The notes below the pieces were generated by a model. The model had not been told where the DNA came from and ran no database searches. It saw only the letters and a list, made by a program, of their open reading frames with translations. From contig JAOPYH010000340.1 in the NCBI GenBank assembly GCA_025964715.1, positions 1-61,359 of the forward strand: a DNA stretch of 61,359 bases, read 5' to 3'. The translations under genes were made by a program, and so were the position numbers. Positions 40,738 through 50,071 of this stretch are shown in pieces. This DNA is from Streptosporangiaceae bacterium. GTDB taxonomy: Bacteria > Actinomycetota > Actinomycetes > Streptosporangiales > Streptosporangiaceae. Positions within the stretch are counted from its first letter, which is position 1; every line of letters starts with the position of its first letter.

Positions 40738-42723
40738 ATGGGACGACCGGTTTTGCGGACCGCCTGGGCGGCACTCATGACCCCCGCACTGCTCACGCCG
40801 GCCGTCCTCTCCGCCATGGGCGGAGCCGCAGTGGCCGCTCCCGCTCCCGTACCGGCAACCCGGCAACAGGCCTTCACGGCGGCCGCGAAGGCCTACGGCG
40901 TGCCTGAGCAGGTCGTTCTCGGGGTGGCCTACCTGGAGTCCCGCTGGGACGCCAACGCCGGGCGGCCGAGCACCTCGGCCGGCTATGGGCCGATGCACCT
41001 GACCGACGCGCGATCCGCGCCGGCGCGGCCCGCGGACCATGGCGGCTCGGCCGCCGGCCGCGGCGACGAGGACCCGCGCGGCGATGACGCCCGGCCACTG
41101 ACCGCCCGGGAGCCCGCCGCCACGAACCCCACCGGAGCGGCCCTCGGACCCGCCGTCCAGACGCTCCGCAAGGCGGCACGGCTCACCGGGCTGCGCCCCG
41201 AGCGGCTGCGCGATGACCCGGCCGCGAACATCCGCGGCGGGGCCGCGCTGCTCGCCTCCTACCAGCGGGACCTCGGATCAGACCGCAGCGGCGACCCCGC
41301 CGACTGGTACGGCGCCGTCGCCCGTTACTCGGGGGCCACCGACAGCGGCAGCGCGCGGTTCTTCGCCGACGAGGTGTTCGCCACCATCCGTACCGGAGCC
41401 CGCCGCGTCACCGACGACGGACAGCAGGTCAGCCTCACGGCCCAACCGGGCCTGCGGCCGCGGACGGCGGCGCTGGCCAAGCTCGGCCTGCGAGGCACGG
41501 GGACCGATGCGATGGACTGCCCGGCCACACTGGCGTGCGAGTGGATCCCCGCGCCCTACCAGCAGTTGTCGGCCGACCCGACGGACTACGGCAACCATGA
41601 CCTGGGCGACCGGCCCACCAGCCAGAAGATCAATTACATAGTCATCCATGACACCGAGATCAGCTACGACGCCTCGATGAACGGGGTGCGCAACCCCAGA
41701 GGCGTCAGCTGGCAGTACACGGTCCGCTCGGCGGACGGGCACGTCGCCGAGCACGTGCGGCCGAACGACGTGGCCTGGCAGGCCGGCAACTGGTACCTCA
41801 ACGCCAAGTCGATCGGCATCGAGCACGAGGGCTATCTCGCCCAGGGCGGGAGCTGGTACACCGAGGTGATGTACCGGTCGTCGGCCCGTCTGGTGCGATA
41901 TCTGGCCGCACGCTTCGGTGTCCCACTGGACCGCGAGCACGTCCTCGGCCACGACAACATCCCCGGCACGACACCGGGCGGCGTCAGTGGAATGCATGAG
42001 GACCCGGGGCCCTACTGGGACTGGGCACACTACTTCCGGCTGCTGGGACGACCACTGCACGCCACCGCGGGTCAGCGGTCCGGCATGGTGATGATCCTGC
42101 CGGACTACGAGACCAATGTCGTCGCCTACACCGGATGTGACGCCGCCCATGCGTCCGACCCGTGTCCCGCGCACGGCGGCGGCTCGATCATGCTGCGTAC
42201 GGAGCCGCGCGCCGACGCGCCCCTGGTCAAGGACATCGGCAAGCACCCGCCGGCCGGTGCGGCGACCATGAGCGTGTACGACCACAGCGCGCGGGCGGCC
42301 ACCGGCCAGCGCTACGCGGTCGCCGGCCGGCAGGGCGAGTGGACGGCGATCTGGTACCTCGGCCAGAAGGCGTGGTTCCACAACCCCAAGGACGGGCCCA
42401 CGGCGGTCGGAGCACGCGGCTTCTTGGCCACGCCCAAGCCGGGCGTCGCCTCCGTGCCGGTCTACGGCCGTGCCTACCCGGAGGCGGAGGCCTACCCGCA
42501 GGGTGTGCCGGTGCAGAACCTGGTGCCGATGCAGTACACCTTCGCGGCGGGCCAGAGCTACCCCGTGGGCGGGGCGGAGACCGGGGAGTACTACTACGCC
42601 ACCACGTTCGACAGGTCCGACCACACGGTGGTGCGCGGCAAGCTCAGGTACTACGAGATCCAGTTCGGCCATCGGGTCTTCTACGTCAAGGCCGGCGACG
42701 TCCGGCTGATCCCGGCCTTCTGA
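40738..42723 (+). CDS. Secreted N-acetylmuramoyl-L-alanine amidase
   Basis: The 661-aa protein has a Sec signal ending near residue 33 (AVLSAMGGAAVAAPA). Residues about 45-220 resemble a lysozyme/transglycosylase-like helical module (AFTAAAKAYGVPEQVVLGVA with YLESRWD, then LLASYQRDLG). Residues about 295-430 are an Amidase_2 (T7-lysozyme-like) domain with zinc ligands in YIVIHDTEISYD and HVLGHDNIPG, and the substrate-side SIGIEHEGY. The rest contains SH3-like wall-binding repeats (GGSIMLRTEPRADAP, YAVAGRQGEWTAIWYLGQ). It would cut the bond between muramic acid and the peptide stem in the cell wall. It faces photolyase tail to tail. Confidence 0.92.
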   Translation: MGRPVLRTAWAALMTPALLTPAVLSAMGGAAVAAPAPVPATRQQAFTAAAKAYGVPEQVVLGVAYLESRWDANAGRPSTSAGYGPMHLTDARSAPARPADHGGSAAGRGDEDPRGDDARPLTAREPAATNPTGAALGPAVQTLRKAARLTGLRPERLRDDPAANIRGGAALLASYQRDLGSDRSGDPADWYGAVARYSGATDSGSARFFADEVFATIRTGARRVTDDGQQVSLTAQPGLRPRTAALAKLGLRGTGTDAMDCPATLACEWIPAPYQQLSADPTDYGNHDLGDRPTSQKINYIVIHDTEISYDASMNGVRNPRGVSWQYTVRSADGHVAEHVRPNDVAWQAGNWYLNAKSIGIEHEGYLAQGGSWYTEVMYRSSARLVRYLAARFGVPLDREHVLGHDNIPGTTPGGVSGMHEDPGPYWDWAHYFRLLGRPLHATAGQRSGMVMILPDYETNVVAYTGCDAAHASDPCPAHGGGSIMLRTEPRADAPLVKDIGKHPPAGAATMSVYDHSARAATGQRYAVAGRQGEWTAIWYLGQKAWFHNPKDGPTAVGARGFLATPKPGVASVPVYGRAYPEAEAYPQGVPVQNLVPMQYTFAAGQSYPVGGAETGEYYYATTFDRSDHTVVRGKLRYYEIQFGHRVFYVKAGDVRLIPAF

Positions 42724-42726
42724 GTC

Positions 42727-44049
42727 TCAGACGTCGGTGATGGGGTCCGGATAGCGCAGGTCCCGCCGCGCGGCCGGGTCCAGGCGCCAGGGGGTGTGCA
42801 CCACCGGACCTTCGACGCCGGCCAGCTCCTCGACGTGGCGGCGTACGTAATCGCCCTCCGGGTCGAACCGGTGTGCCTGACGGAGCGGATTGAACGGGCG
42901 GTTGAAGCGGGTGTCGTTCCCGGTGCCCGCGACCCACTGCCAGTTCATGGTGTTGTTCGCGATGTCGCCGTCGACCAGCAGGTCGAAGAAGTGCCGGGCG
43001 CCGAGCCGCCAGTCGATGTGCAGCCGCTTGGTGAGGAAGGCGGCCACGATCAGCCGGGCCCGGTTGTGCATCCAGCCCTCCTGCACGAGCTGACGCATGG
43101 CGGCGTCCACGATCGGCAGACCGGTGCGGCCCTCCTGCCACGCGGAGAAACGAGGGCCGTCGCCACTCCATGCCCAGCCGCGCGGACGGTAGTCGGCGGT
43201 CGTCGCGTCCGGCCGCGCGGCCAGGACCTGGTGGTGGAAGTCGCGCCAGGCCAGCTGGCGGACGAAGGCCTCGCCTCCGTCGCCGGTGCCCGCCGCCCGG
43301 GCGACGGCCTCGCCCGGCGAGAGGCAGCCGAAGTGCAGATAGGGCGACAGGCGGCTCGTCGCGTCGGCGGCGAGCTGGTCACGGGACCGGTCGTAGCGCG
43401 CGATCCCATCGCTCAGCCAGTCACGCAGCAGCGCGCGGGCAGGGCCCTCACCCCCTCGGGGCAACCGGGGGGAGGTCGCGCCGGGGCAGATGTCCTCGGG
43501 GGCCGGAAGCCGTCCGCGCTCGAGGCCTTCGGGCAGGCACAGCCGCCGTGGCGCCTCGCACGGCGCGGGCCGGCCGGTGGCCGCCCACTTACGGAAGTAG
43601 GGCGTGAAGACGGCTGCGTGGTCCTTGCCCTGCGGCAGCAGGCGGCCCGGTGGCACGACGGTGATTCCCGGCAGCAACCGCAGGCCACGACGCTCCCGGC
43701 CCAGCTCACGGGCCAGCCGCTGTTGCCGGCGCTGGGCATAGCCACTGACGTCGGCGCTGGCGAAGACCTCGGTCGCATCGGTCCGGCGGGCCAGCGCCAG
43801 GACCTCGGTCACCACGTCGCCGCGCCGTACGACCAGCCCCGAGCCGAGCCGGCGCAGGCTCTCATCGAGATCGGCGAGGGACTCCGCGAGGAAGCGCGCG
43901 CGGTTGGGCCGGTTGAACTTCCCGCCGAGGATGCCCTCGTCGAGCACGAAGAGGGGCACGACCTCGCCGGACGAGCACGCGGCCGCGGTGAGCACGGCAT
44001 TGTCCCGGACCCGGAGATCCCGCGTGAAGAGTGCGATGGCAGTGGCCAT
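42727..44049 (-). CDS. phrB: Deoxyribodipyrimidine photolyase
   Basis: This 440-aa flavoenzyme repairs cyclobutane pyrimidine dimers with light. TAIALFTRDLRVRDNAVLTA is the antenna-domain start and VVPLFVLDE its first strand end. SRLSPYLHFGCLSPGEAV and RQLAWRDFHHQVLA line the FAD pocket. GLPIVDAAMRQLVQEGWMHN, ARHFFDLLVDGDIANNTMNW and QWVAGTG are the class I CPD signatures. The stop lies three bases from the amidase stop on the other strand. A small peptide gene begins 170 bases upstream on the same strand. The length is normal. Confidence 0.95.
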   Translation of the reverse strand: MATAIALFTRDLRVRDNAVLTAAACSSGEVVPLFVLDEGILGGKFNRPNRARFLAESLADLDESLRRLGSGLVVRRGDVVTEVLALARRTDATEVFASADVSGYAQRRQQRLARELGRERRGLRLLPGITVVPPGRLLPQGKDHAAVFTPYFRKWAATGRPAPCEAPRRLCLPEGLERGRLPAPEDICPGATSPRLPRGGEGPARALLRDWLSDGIARYDRSRDQLAADATSRLSPYLHFGCLSPGEAVARAAGTGDGGEAFVRQLAWRDFHHQVLAARPDATTADYRPRGWAWSGDGPRFSAWQEGRTGLPIVDAAMRQLVQEGWMHNRARLIVAAFLTKRLHIDWRLGARHFFDLLVDGDIANNTMNWQWVAGTGNDTRFNRPFNPLRQAHRFDPEGDYVRRHVEELAGVEGPVVHTPWRLDPAARRDLRYPDPITDV

Positions 44050-44092
44050 GGTCCGGCTCCTCCCCCGCCGCGGGCCCGCCCATGCCGCGGTG

Positions 44093-44218
44093 TCAGGCAG
44101 CGCCCTTACGACGCCGCCCGCCCCCGAGGAGGCGGCCCACCACTCTGAACGGCAGCGTGAGGACGTTCACGATCGTGCCGATGATGGCGCTGAGCGCCGA
44201 GCCGATGCGGCCTGCCAT
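44093..44218 (-). CDS. 41-residue cationic amphipathic peptide with LPFR motif
   Basis: From ATG 44218 (AAGGGAGAG upstream) to the TGA at 44093 the frame encodes MAGRIGSALSAIIGTIVNVL followed by TLPFRVVGRLLGGGRRRKG and two Ala. It has a hydrophobic helix, an LPFR turn and a basic tail. Similar tiny LPFR-containing proteins are widespread in actinomycetes without known role. Strong ribosome site and helix/tail pattern support a real gene. It probably lies on the inner membrane face. Confidence 0.65.
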   Translation of the reverse strand: MAGRIGSALSAIIGTIVNVLTLPFRVVGRLLGGGRRRKGAA

Positions 44219-44299
44219 ATCGCTCTCCCTTGACTTGTTGGTGAACCTCCTTATACCCGCGTGACGAGTTCTACACGGAGAGTTTCCCGATGGCCCGTC

Positions 44300-46420
44300 T
44301 CAGGCCGGCACCCGCTCCGCCAGCCGGTCGAAGTGCCGGTGCTGGGCGATCGCCTCCTGGAAGGTGCGCAGGAACCGCTCACTGGCGCCACCGCTCTCGG
44401 CCTGGGTCACGACCCCGCGATCCGCGACCCCGCCCTCGGCGCCGTTCGCCAGCCGTACGCCCTCGAGCCGGGCGGCGGTGAGCAGCTCGATGCCCTCACC
44501 GATCGCCCCGATCGGCTTGCTGTGCTTGAAGGCCTCGGCCACGAAATGCACCGCGTCACCGCACCCGGTGAGCGAGTCCGCGCTCTGCCTGCCTCCGGGC
44601 ACCACGACCGCGTCGTATATCACCGAGGCGACAGTGGGCAGGGCCCGGTCGACCTCCACGACGCCGCCGCCCGCGGCGGTCAAGGACCCGTCACGCGGGC
44701 CGATGACGTGGCAGAACACGCCCGCGTCGATCAGCGGCTCCTGCACGGAGCGGACGTCGTCGGCGTTCACTCCGTCGGCGGCCAGGATGGCGACCTTGCG
44801 TCCCACGATGGGTCCGCCGGGCTGACTGGTCTGGCTCAGGGCCGGTGAACTGCGCCCGTGGTTGGGGGTGACCACCTGGTCGGGCGGCTGGACTCCGATG
44901 CCCTCGGCCACCTGTACGGCCAGGTCGTGGTCGACGTGGTTCAGATGCTCGACCACGCCTTCCCTGATGTGCCGATGCCGCACGTTGGCGAGCTCGAACC
45001 TGAACGCGCTGACAATATGCTCCTTCTCCCAGTCCGCCATGCTGTTCCAGAACAGGGTCGCCTGAGAGAAGTGGTCGGAGAAGGTCTCGCTGCGCTTACG
45101 GATCTTGTGGCCCTGCACCCACTCCGGATAGTGCGTGAACGCGTCCTCGTCCGCCAGCGCCGGACAGCCGCCGGACAGGGTGTTCGGGTGGTAGGCCGCC
45201 CGGCCGGTGTAGATCTCTGTCTGATGCGGCCCATCGAGATGGTGGTTGCGCACCTCCGCGATGGGCTGGTTCACCGGGAGCTGCGGGAAGTTGGGCCCGC
45301 CGAGCCGGAGCAGCTGCGTGTCCAGGTAGGAGAACAGCCTGGCCTGCAGCAGCGGGTCGTCGCTGAAGTCGATCCCAGGCACGACGTTGCCGAGGTGGAA
45401 GGCGGCCTGCTCTGTCTCGGCGAAGAAGTTGTCGGGATTGCGGTCGAGCACAAGCGTGCCGACCGGCCGGGCCGGCACCTCCTCCTCCGGAATGATCTTC
45501 GTGGGGTCGAGCAGATCGAACTCGAACTTGCGCTCGTCCGCCTCGGGGACCAACTGAAGGCACAGCTCCCATTCCGGGTAGTAGCCCGCGTCGATGGACT
45601 CCCACAGGTCACGGCGGTTGAAGTCCGGATCCGCGCCGGCGACCTTCTGCACCTCGTCCCAGACCAGCGAGTGGATGCCGAGCTTCGGCTTCCAGTGGAA
45701 TTTCACGAAGGTCGACTCGCGCGCCTCGTTGACCAGCCGGAAGGTGTGCACCCCGAAGCCCTGCATCATGCGGAAGCTGCGGGGCAGGGCCCGGTCCGAC
45801 ATCAGCCACATCATCATGTGCATGGTCTCGGGCTGGAGTTGCACGAAGTCCCAGAGTGTGTCGTGGGCCGAGGAGGCCTGCGGAATCTCGTTGTGCGGCT
45901 CGGGCTTCAGGGCGTGCACGAAGTCCGGGAACTTGATGCCGTCCTGGATGAAGAAGACCGGCATGTTGTTTCCGACCAGGTCGAAGTTTCCCTGCCGGGT
46001 GTAGAACTTGGTGGCGAACCCACGTACGTCCCGGACGGTGTCGGCGGATCCCCGGGACCCGGCGACCGTGGAGAACCGGACGAACACCGGCGTCTCCAGC
46101 GACGGGTCGCACAGGAACTCGGCCTCGGTGTACTGCGCCAGCGACTCGTGCACCCGGAAGTGGCCGTAGGCGGCCGAGCCTCTGGCGTGCACCACTCGCT
46201 CTGGGATGCGCTCGTGGTCGAAGTGAGTGACCTTCTCACGGAGGTGGTAGTCCTCCATGATCGTCGGTCCGCGCTCGCCGATGGTCACGGAATTGTCGGT
46301 GTCGTCGACCGGGATTCCCTGGTCGGTCGTGAGGACGCCTTCTGGCCCGACCCGATAGTCGTCTAGCTGACGCTGCTTGTCCCGCTCGGTGGGACGGTCT
46401 TGCGGATGTGGTGTCGACAT
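44300..46420 (-). CDS. katE: Large-subunit (clade II) catalase with GATase1-like C-terminal domain
   Basis: The 706-aa enzyme disproportionates hydrogen peroxide. The distal His is in [20 protein letters not shown], the distal Asn in [17 protein letters not shown], and the heme-ligand Tyr in [18 protein letters not shown]. After residue about 545 a flavodoxin/GATase1-like domain follows ([33 protein letters not shown]), which defines HPII-type catalases. GGGGGTAC a few bases before the ATG is the ribosome site. Length and motifs are complete. It precedes the small peptide gene on the same strand and is isolated from regulators. Confidence 0.96.
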   Translation of the reverse strand: MSTPHPQDRPTERDKQRQLDDYRVGPEGVLTTDQGIPVDDTDNSVTIGERGPTIMEDYHLREKVTHFDHERIPERVVHARGSAAYGHFRVHESLAQYTEAEFLCDPSLETPVFVRFSTVAGSRGSADTVRDVRGFATKFYTRQGNFDLVGNNMPVFFIQDGIKFPDFVHALKPEPHNEIPQASSAHDTLWDFVQLQPETMHMMMWLMSDRALPRSFRMMQGFGVHTFRLVNEARESTFVKFHWKPKLGIHSLVWDEVQKVAGADPDFNRRDLWESIDAGYYPEWELCLQLVPEADERKFEFDLLDPTKIIPEEEVPARPVGTLVLDRNPDNFFAETEQAAFHLGNVVPGIDFSDDPLLQARLFSYLDTQLLRLGGPNFPQLPVNQPIAEVRNHHLDGPHQTEIYTGRAAYHPNTLSGGCPALADEDAFTHYPEWVQGHKIRKRSETFSDHFSQATLFWNSMADWEKEHIVSAFRFELANVRHRHIREGVVEHLNHVDHDLAVQVAEGIGVQPPDQVVTPNHGRSSPALSQTSQPGGPIVGRKVAILAADGVNADDVRSVQEPLIDAGVFCHVIGPRDGSLTAAGGGVVEVDRALPTVASVIYDAVVVPGGRQSADSLTGCGDAVHFVAEAFKHSKPIGAIGEGIELLTAARLEGVRLANGAEGGVADRGVVTQAESGGASERFLRTFQEAIAQHRHFDRLAERVPA

Positions 46421-46476
46421 GTCAGTACCCCCGCCTGCACGTTGTCCGCTTTAACCCCTTTCCAGGTAAAAGCGAT

Positions 46477-47493
46477 CTATTCGCCTCGGGCGACCAGGCG
46501 GTCGATCGTCTCCTCGAGCGCGTGGATCTGCTCGGACTCCCCGGCGAAGGCCTTGACGGTGGTCAGGAGCTCTCCCAGCGCGCCGTGGAAGTCGAGACAG
46601 GTCCGCAGGATGGCGTAGGTGTCGAGGTTGGCCTGCGACCGGCGCGGGATACGGACCGCGACCTCCGGGCGCAGAGACCCCACCACCAGGTCCCTGCCCT
46701 CCTGTGTCGCCATGAACGGAACGGCCACGAGCCGGTCCACGACCTGGAAAAGGTCCTGTGCCGACACCCGGTCGGCACCGATCCGCGCCGGGTCCTGCGC
46801 CCTCCCCACCGTCGCCGTCGGCGGCGCGTCCGGAACCTTTGTCTTGGTCTCCGGAGCCACGACCGCCGCGGCGCGTACCGCTCTCATCGGCTTGCGGATC
46901 CAGGCGGTCGTCCGGGTCTCCTTGTTCAGGACCTCCATTGGGACATAGTCGTCCGGGTCCGCACGGCCCTTCCCAGGCCGGATCACGGTCTCGTAGAAGT
47001 CCGCCGAGACGATCAGCCCGATATCGTCGGCGGAGTGGTTCAACGCCTCTTTGAACCGGGGTGCGTCGAGGAGCCGGAACGCGTGGTTCACCGTGGTGCC
47101 GACGATTCCCCGGCCGTCGGCCTCTATCTCACCGGTGTGCAGCGAGACTCTGAGCCGGATCTTGGCGACGTCACTGGAGACCTCGTTGTGCCGCCGCAGC
47201 TCCGCGCGGAGCTCATCGACCAGCGGGGACACCAGGACGGTCGTGTCGGTGTCGGGAGGTGGCACGATCATGGCCCCGTCGCCACGGTCCTCCTGGTAGC
47301 AGTCGGCGAAGGGCACGCCGCAGTGGTCGAAGCTGTGGCTCAGCCGGTCGTACAGCGCCTCTCGCAGGTGCCGTTGAATGCGGTCGTGCCTGCCCTGCCC
47401 GCCGAACGCGACGATGTCGCAGACGAAGATGGCACAGCGACCTGAGGGGGCCCACCCGTTCGGGGAAGTGCTCGTGCTGTCAGGCATGTCCAC
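46477..47493 (-). CDS. Nucleotide-cyclase-like protein with C-terminal effector-associated domain
   Basis: The 338-aa protein has two parts. Residues about 18-175 look like a class III nucleotide cyclase: CAIFVCDIVAFGG (first metal Asp), CYQEDRGDGAMIV (second metal Asp region), IRLRVSLHTGEIEADGRGIV and TTVNHAFRLLDAPRFKEAL. Residues about 250-335 (DLFQVVDRLVAVPFMATQEG, YAILRTCLDFHGALGELLTT, then a final helix) have the helical pattern of effector-associated domain 2. The same pattern appears in the proteins at 52943 and 53295. Whether it makes a cyclic nucleotide is open, as the substrate-binding Lys is not obvious. It may be an input or effector for the conflict system 5.5 kb downstream. Confidence 0.7.
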   Translation of the reverse strand: MDMPDSTSTSPNGWAPSGRCAIFVCDIVAFGGQGRHDRIQRHLREALYDRLSHSFDHCGVPFADCYQEDRGDGAMIVPPPDTDTTVLVSPLVDELRAELRRHNEVSSDVAKIRLRVSLHTGEIEADGRGIVGTTVNHAFRLLDAPRFKEALNHSADDIGLIVSADFYETVIRPGKGRADPDDYVPMEVLNKETRTTAWIRKPMRAVRAAAVVAPETKTKVPDAPPTATVGRAQDPARIGADRVSAQDLFQVVDRLVAVPFMATQEGRDLVVGSLRPEVAVRIPRRSQANLDTYAILRTCLDFHGALGELLTTVKAFAGESEQIHALEETIDRLVARGE

Positions 47494-47582
47494 AGCGGCT
47501 CACATCTGATGGCTCGCGGATGTGTTCACTGTGCCGTGCCGGCGTGGGCCGGGCAAGTGTGATTCACCGCCGCAACGGCGGA

Positions 47583-49094
47583 TCACGGCGCCTGAGCCGC
47601 CGGCGAGCCGGCCGTGGCGACGTCCGGCAGCACGACCCGGAAGGTGGTGCGCCCCGGGCGGCTGTCGAGCTCCACGGTGCCGCGGTGCGCCAGCACCACG
47701 GCCCGCACGATCGCCAGGCCCAGTCCGGTGCCCCCACCGGCCCGGGATCGCCCGTGATCGGCCCGGACGAACCGCTCGAAAACCTGTGACCGCACCGCCT
47801 CGGGAACGCCCGGGCCGTCGTCGGCAACGGTGATCTCGGCTCCGTCCGCCGCCGCCCGTACGCCGACCGTGACCGTGGTCCCCGGCGGGGTGTGGGTCCG
47901 GGCGTTGGCCAGCAGGTTTGTGATCACCTGCTGCAACCGGTGGCCGTCTCCGGTCACGACGACCGGCTCTTCGGCGAGCTCCAGCAGCCATCGGTGGTCA
48001 GGCCCCGCCACTCGCGCATCGCTCGTGGCGTTGAGGACCAGCAGCGTCAGGTCGACCGGCTCCCGGGCGAGCGGCCGTCCCGCGTCCAGGCGCGCGAGCA
48101 GCAGCAGGTCATCGACCAGCTCGCTCATCCGTGCCGACTCCGCCTGCACCCGGACGAGTGCGTGGCGGACCTCCGTCGGCACGGGTCCGGAATGCCGGAG
48201 GGCCAGCTCGGCATGACCGCGGATCGCGGCGACCGGGGTACGGAGCTCGTGACTGGCGTCCGCGGCGAACCGGCGCAGCTGCTCCTCGCTCGCGTGACGA
48301 TGCGCCAGCGCGTCGGCCACGTGCCCCAGCATCCGGTTGAACGCCGTTCCGACCTGCCCGACCTCGGTGCGCGGGTCGGCGCCTGGGACCCGTTCCCGCA
48401 TGGCCACCTCACCACTGGCCAGTGGCAGCTCGGCGACACGCGAGGCGGTGGCGGCGACCCGGCGCAACGGGCGCAGCGAGAGCCGTACCCAGCCCGCGGC
48501 CGCGACCCCGGCGAGGACGAGGACCCCGCCGAACACGGTGGCTTCCACCAGTTCCAGCTGCCGCAAGGTCTCCGAGACGCCGTACAGCGGAAGCCCCGTG
48601 ACGAGCACGTCACCATCACCGCCGCGCACCGCCACGGCGCGGTAGTCCTGGATCGCCGAGAGGGACACGGTGTGCCCGCGCCCGTCGGCCGGGATGTGGG
48701 CGACGGCGGCGAGGTCGGCCGCGGTCAGCGGGACCCGCCGGACGAACAGGCTCCGGATCACTACCGCATGCGTCACCTTGCCGCCGTACAGCCTGGCGCC
48801 GAAGGTCCCCGGCGCCTGGCCCCGGGTGTCCCCGACGCCGTCCCGCAGGTCGTCGTGATCGGGCTCGCCGAGGAGCCGGTGCTCGAGGCTGGCCGGAAAG
48901 CGCCCGTTGTCGGCGATCAGCTGCTGGTCCAGGCGTGCGGTCAGGAAACCGCGCAGCGCCAGCACGGTGCTCACCCCGACGACCGCGCAGCTCGCGGCCA
49001 GGAGGACCAGCAGGCCCGCGATGAGCCGGCCGCGGAGCGTGCGTACGGCGAGCCGGGCGGCCAGGCGGGTCCACAGCCCGCGCCATCCGCTCAT
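47583..49094 (-). CDS. Membrane sensor histidine kinase (PrrB/TrcS-like)
   Basis: The 503-aa protein has membrane helices at about 25-47 and 190-210 with a 140-residue extracytoplasmic loop between them. HAMP follows (RLSLRPLRRVAATASRVAEL). The phospho-acceptor His is in FAADASHELRTPVAAIRGHA (residue about 280), the N box in VITNLLANARTHTPPG, and the G boxes in VADDGPGVPE and GGTGLGLAIVRAVVLAHRG. It overlaps the response regulator by four bases (ATGA). It belongs to the OmpR-partner class and is divergent from the flavin reductase cluster, which it may regulate. The stimulus is unknown. Confidence 0.94.
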   Translation of the reverse strand: MSGWRGLWTRLAARLAVRTLRGRLIAGLLVLLAASCAVVGVSTVLALRGFLTARLDQQLIADNGRFPASLEHRLLGEPDHDDLRDGVGDTRGQAPGTFGARLYGGKVTHAVVIRSLFVRRVPLTAADLAAVAHIPADGRGHTVSLSAIQDYRAVAVRGGDGDVLVTGLPLYGVSETLRQLELVEATVFGGVLVLAGVAAAGWVRLSLRPLRRVAATASRVAELPLASGEVAMRERVPGADPRTEVGQVGTAFNRMLGHVADALAHRHASEEQLRRFAADASHELRTPVAAIRGHAELALRHSGPVPTEVRHALVRVQAESARMSELVDDLLLLARLDAGRPLAREPVDLTLLVLNATSDARVAGPDHRWLLELAEEPVVVTGDGHRLQQVITNLLANARTHTPPGTTVTVGVRAAADGAEITVADDGPGVPEAVRSQVFERFVRADHGRSRAGGGTGLGLAIVRAVVLAHRGTVELDSRPGRTTFRVVLPDVATAGSPAAQAP

Positions 49095-49840
49095 GAGAGC
49101 GCCGGCTTGAGGACATAGCCGGCGCCGCGCACCGTGTGGATCATCGGCGGCCGCCCGGCATCGATCTTCTTACGGAGATAGCTGATGTAGAGCTCGACCA
49201 CGTGGGCCTGTCCGCCGAAGTCGTAGGACCACACGGTGTCCAGGATCTGGGCCTTGCTGAGCACCCGTCGCGGGTTGCGCATGAGGAAGCGCAGCAGCTC
49301 GAACTCGGTCGGCGACAGGTCCACGACGTGGCCGGTCCGGGTCACCTCGCGGGCCTCCTCGTCCATGACGAGGTCACCGACGGTCAGGGGGTCGGCCGCC
49401 GTCCGCGCGGGCGTCATCCCGGCGCGGCGGAGCAGCCCCCGGAGCCGGGCCAGCACCTCCTCGAGGCTGAAGGGCTTGGTGACGTAGTCGTCGCCGCCCG
49501 CGGTGATGCCGGCGATCCGGTCTTCGACGGCGTCCCGTGCGGTCAGGAACAGCACGCAGACGTGCGGGGCGTCGGCGCGCAGCCCGCGCAGCACTTGCAG
49601 GCCATCGATGTCGGGGAGCATGACGTCGAGCAGGACCGCGTCCGGCTGGAACTCCCGGCCGGCGACGAGAGCGCCGGCGCCGTCGCCGGCCGTACGCACC
49701 TCGAAGCCCTCGTAGCCCAGCACCGCGGACAGGACCTCGGCGAGGTCGGGCTCGTCTTCGACGACGAGCACGCGGGCCGGCGTGCCGTCCAGGCGACGCA
49801 GCCGCCGCGGAGTGGCGCCGTTGGGATGAGGATGGTTCAT
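49091..49840 (-). CDS. OmpR-family response regulator
   Basis: The 249-aa protein has a receiver domain (RVLVVEDEPDLAEVLSAVLG, phospho-acceptor Asp72 in AVLLDVMLPDIDG, Lys122 in DDYVTKPFSLEE) and a C-terminal winged helix (LSPTEFELLRFLMRNPRRVL, then the recognition region VVELYISYLRKKID and wing IHTVRGAGYVLK). It is complete. It is the first gene of the leftward two-component operon. The 230-base region to the divergent reductase gene at 50072 is its likely target. No direct repeat typical of OmpR sites was convincing there. Confidence 0.95.
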   Translation of the reverse strand: MNHPHPNGATPRRLRRLDGTPARVLVVEDEPDLAEVLSAVLGYEGFEVRTAGDGAGALVAGREFQPDAVLLDVMLPDIDGLQVLRGLRADAPHVCVLFLTARDAVEDRIAGITAGGDDYVTKPFSLEEVLARLRGLLRRAGMTPARTAADPLTVGDLVMDEEAREVTRTGHVVDLSPTEFELLRFLMRNPRRVLSKAQILDTVWSYDFGGQAHVVELYISYLRKKIDAGRPPMIHTVRGAGYVLKPALS

Positions 49841-50071
49841 GGGGTTCCAGAATCACCCGGCCGGAGGAGTGCGTGGTACCGGACCGGCTCTGAGTTCCCT
49901 ATGAATCCACCGGCGGCGAAGGCGGCTGTGGCCGCGCCGATCCGGGACCCGGGGCACACCTCAACGGCGCGGGGCCCTCGCACGCATAGGCAACTCAGAA
50001 TCTCGGCCGCGAGGATGACCGGCGTCGGCCCTCGAGGCCGCCCGTACCGCGTCGCCTGCGAGAGGACGTTC

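Noticed and set aside
46421..46476. Sigma-B-like promoter before katE (GGGTAC close to the start)
   Set aside because: The GGGGGTAC is only a few bases from the ATG and no suitable upstream box at the right distance was found; it is better explained as the ribosome site.
49136..50071. N-terminal extension of the membrane reductase frame
   Set aside because: It is antisense to the OmpR regulator and lacks membrane or family features; the GTG at 50072 with a ribosome site is a better start.
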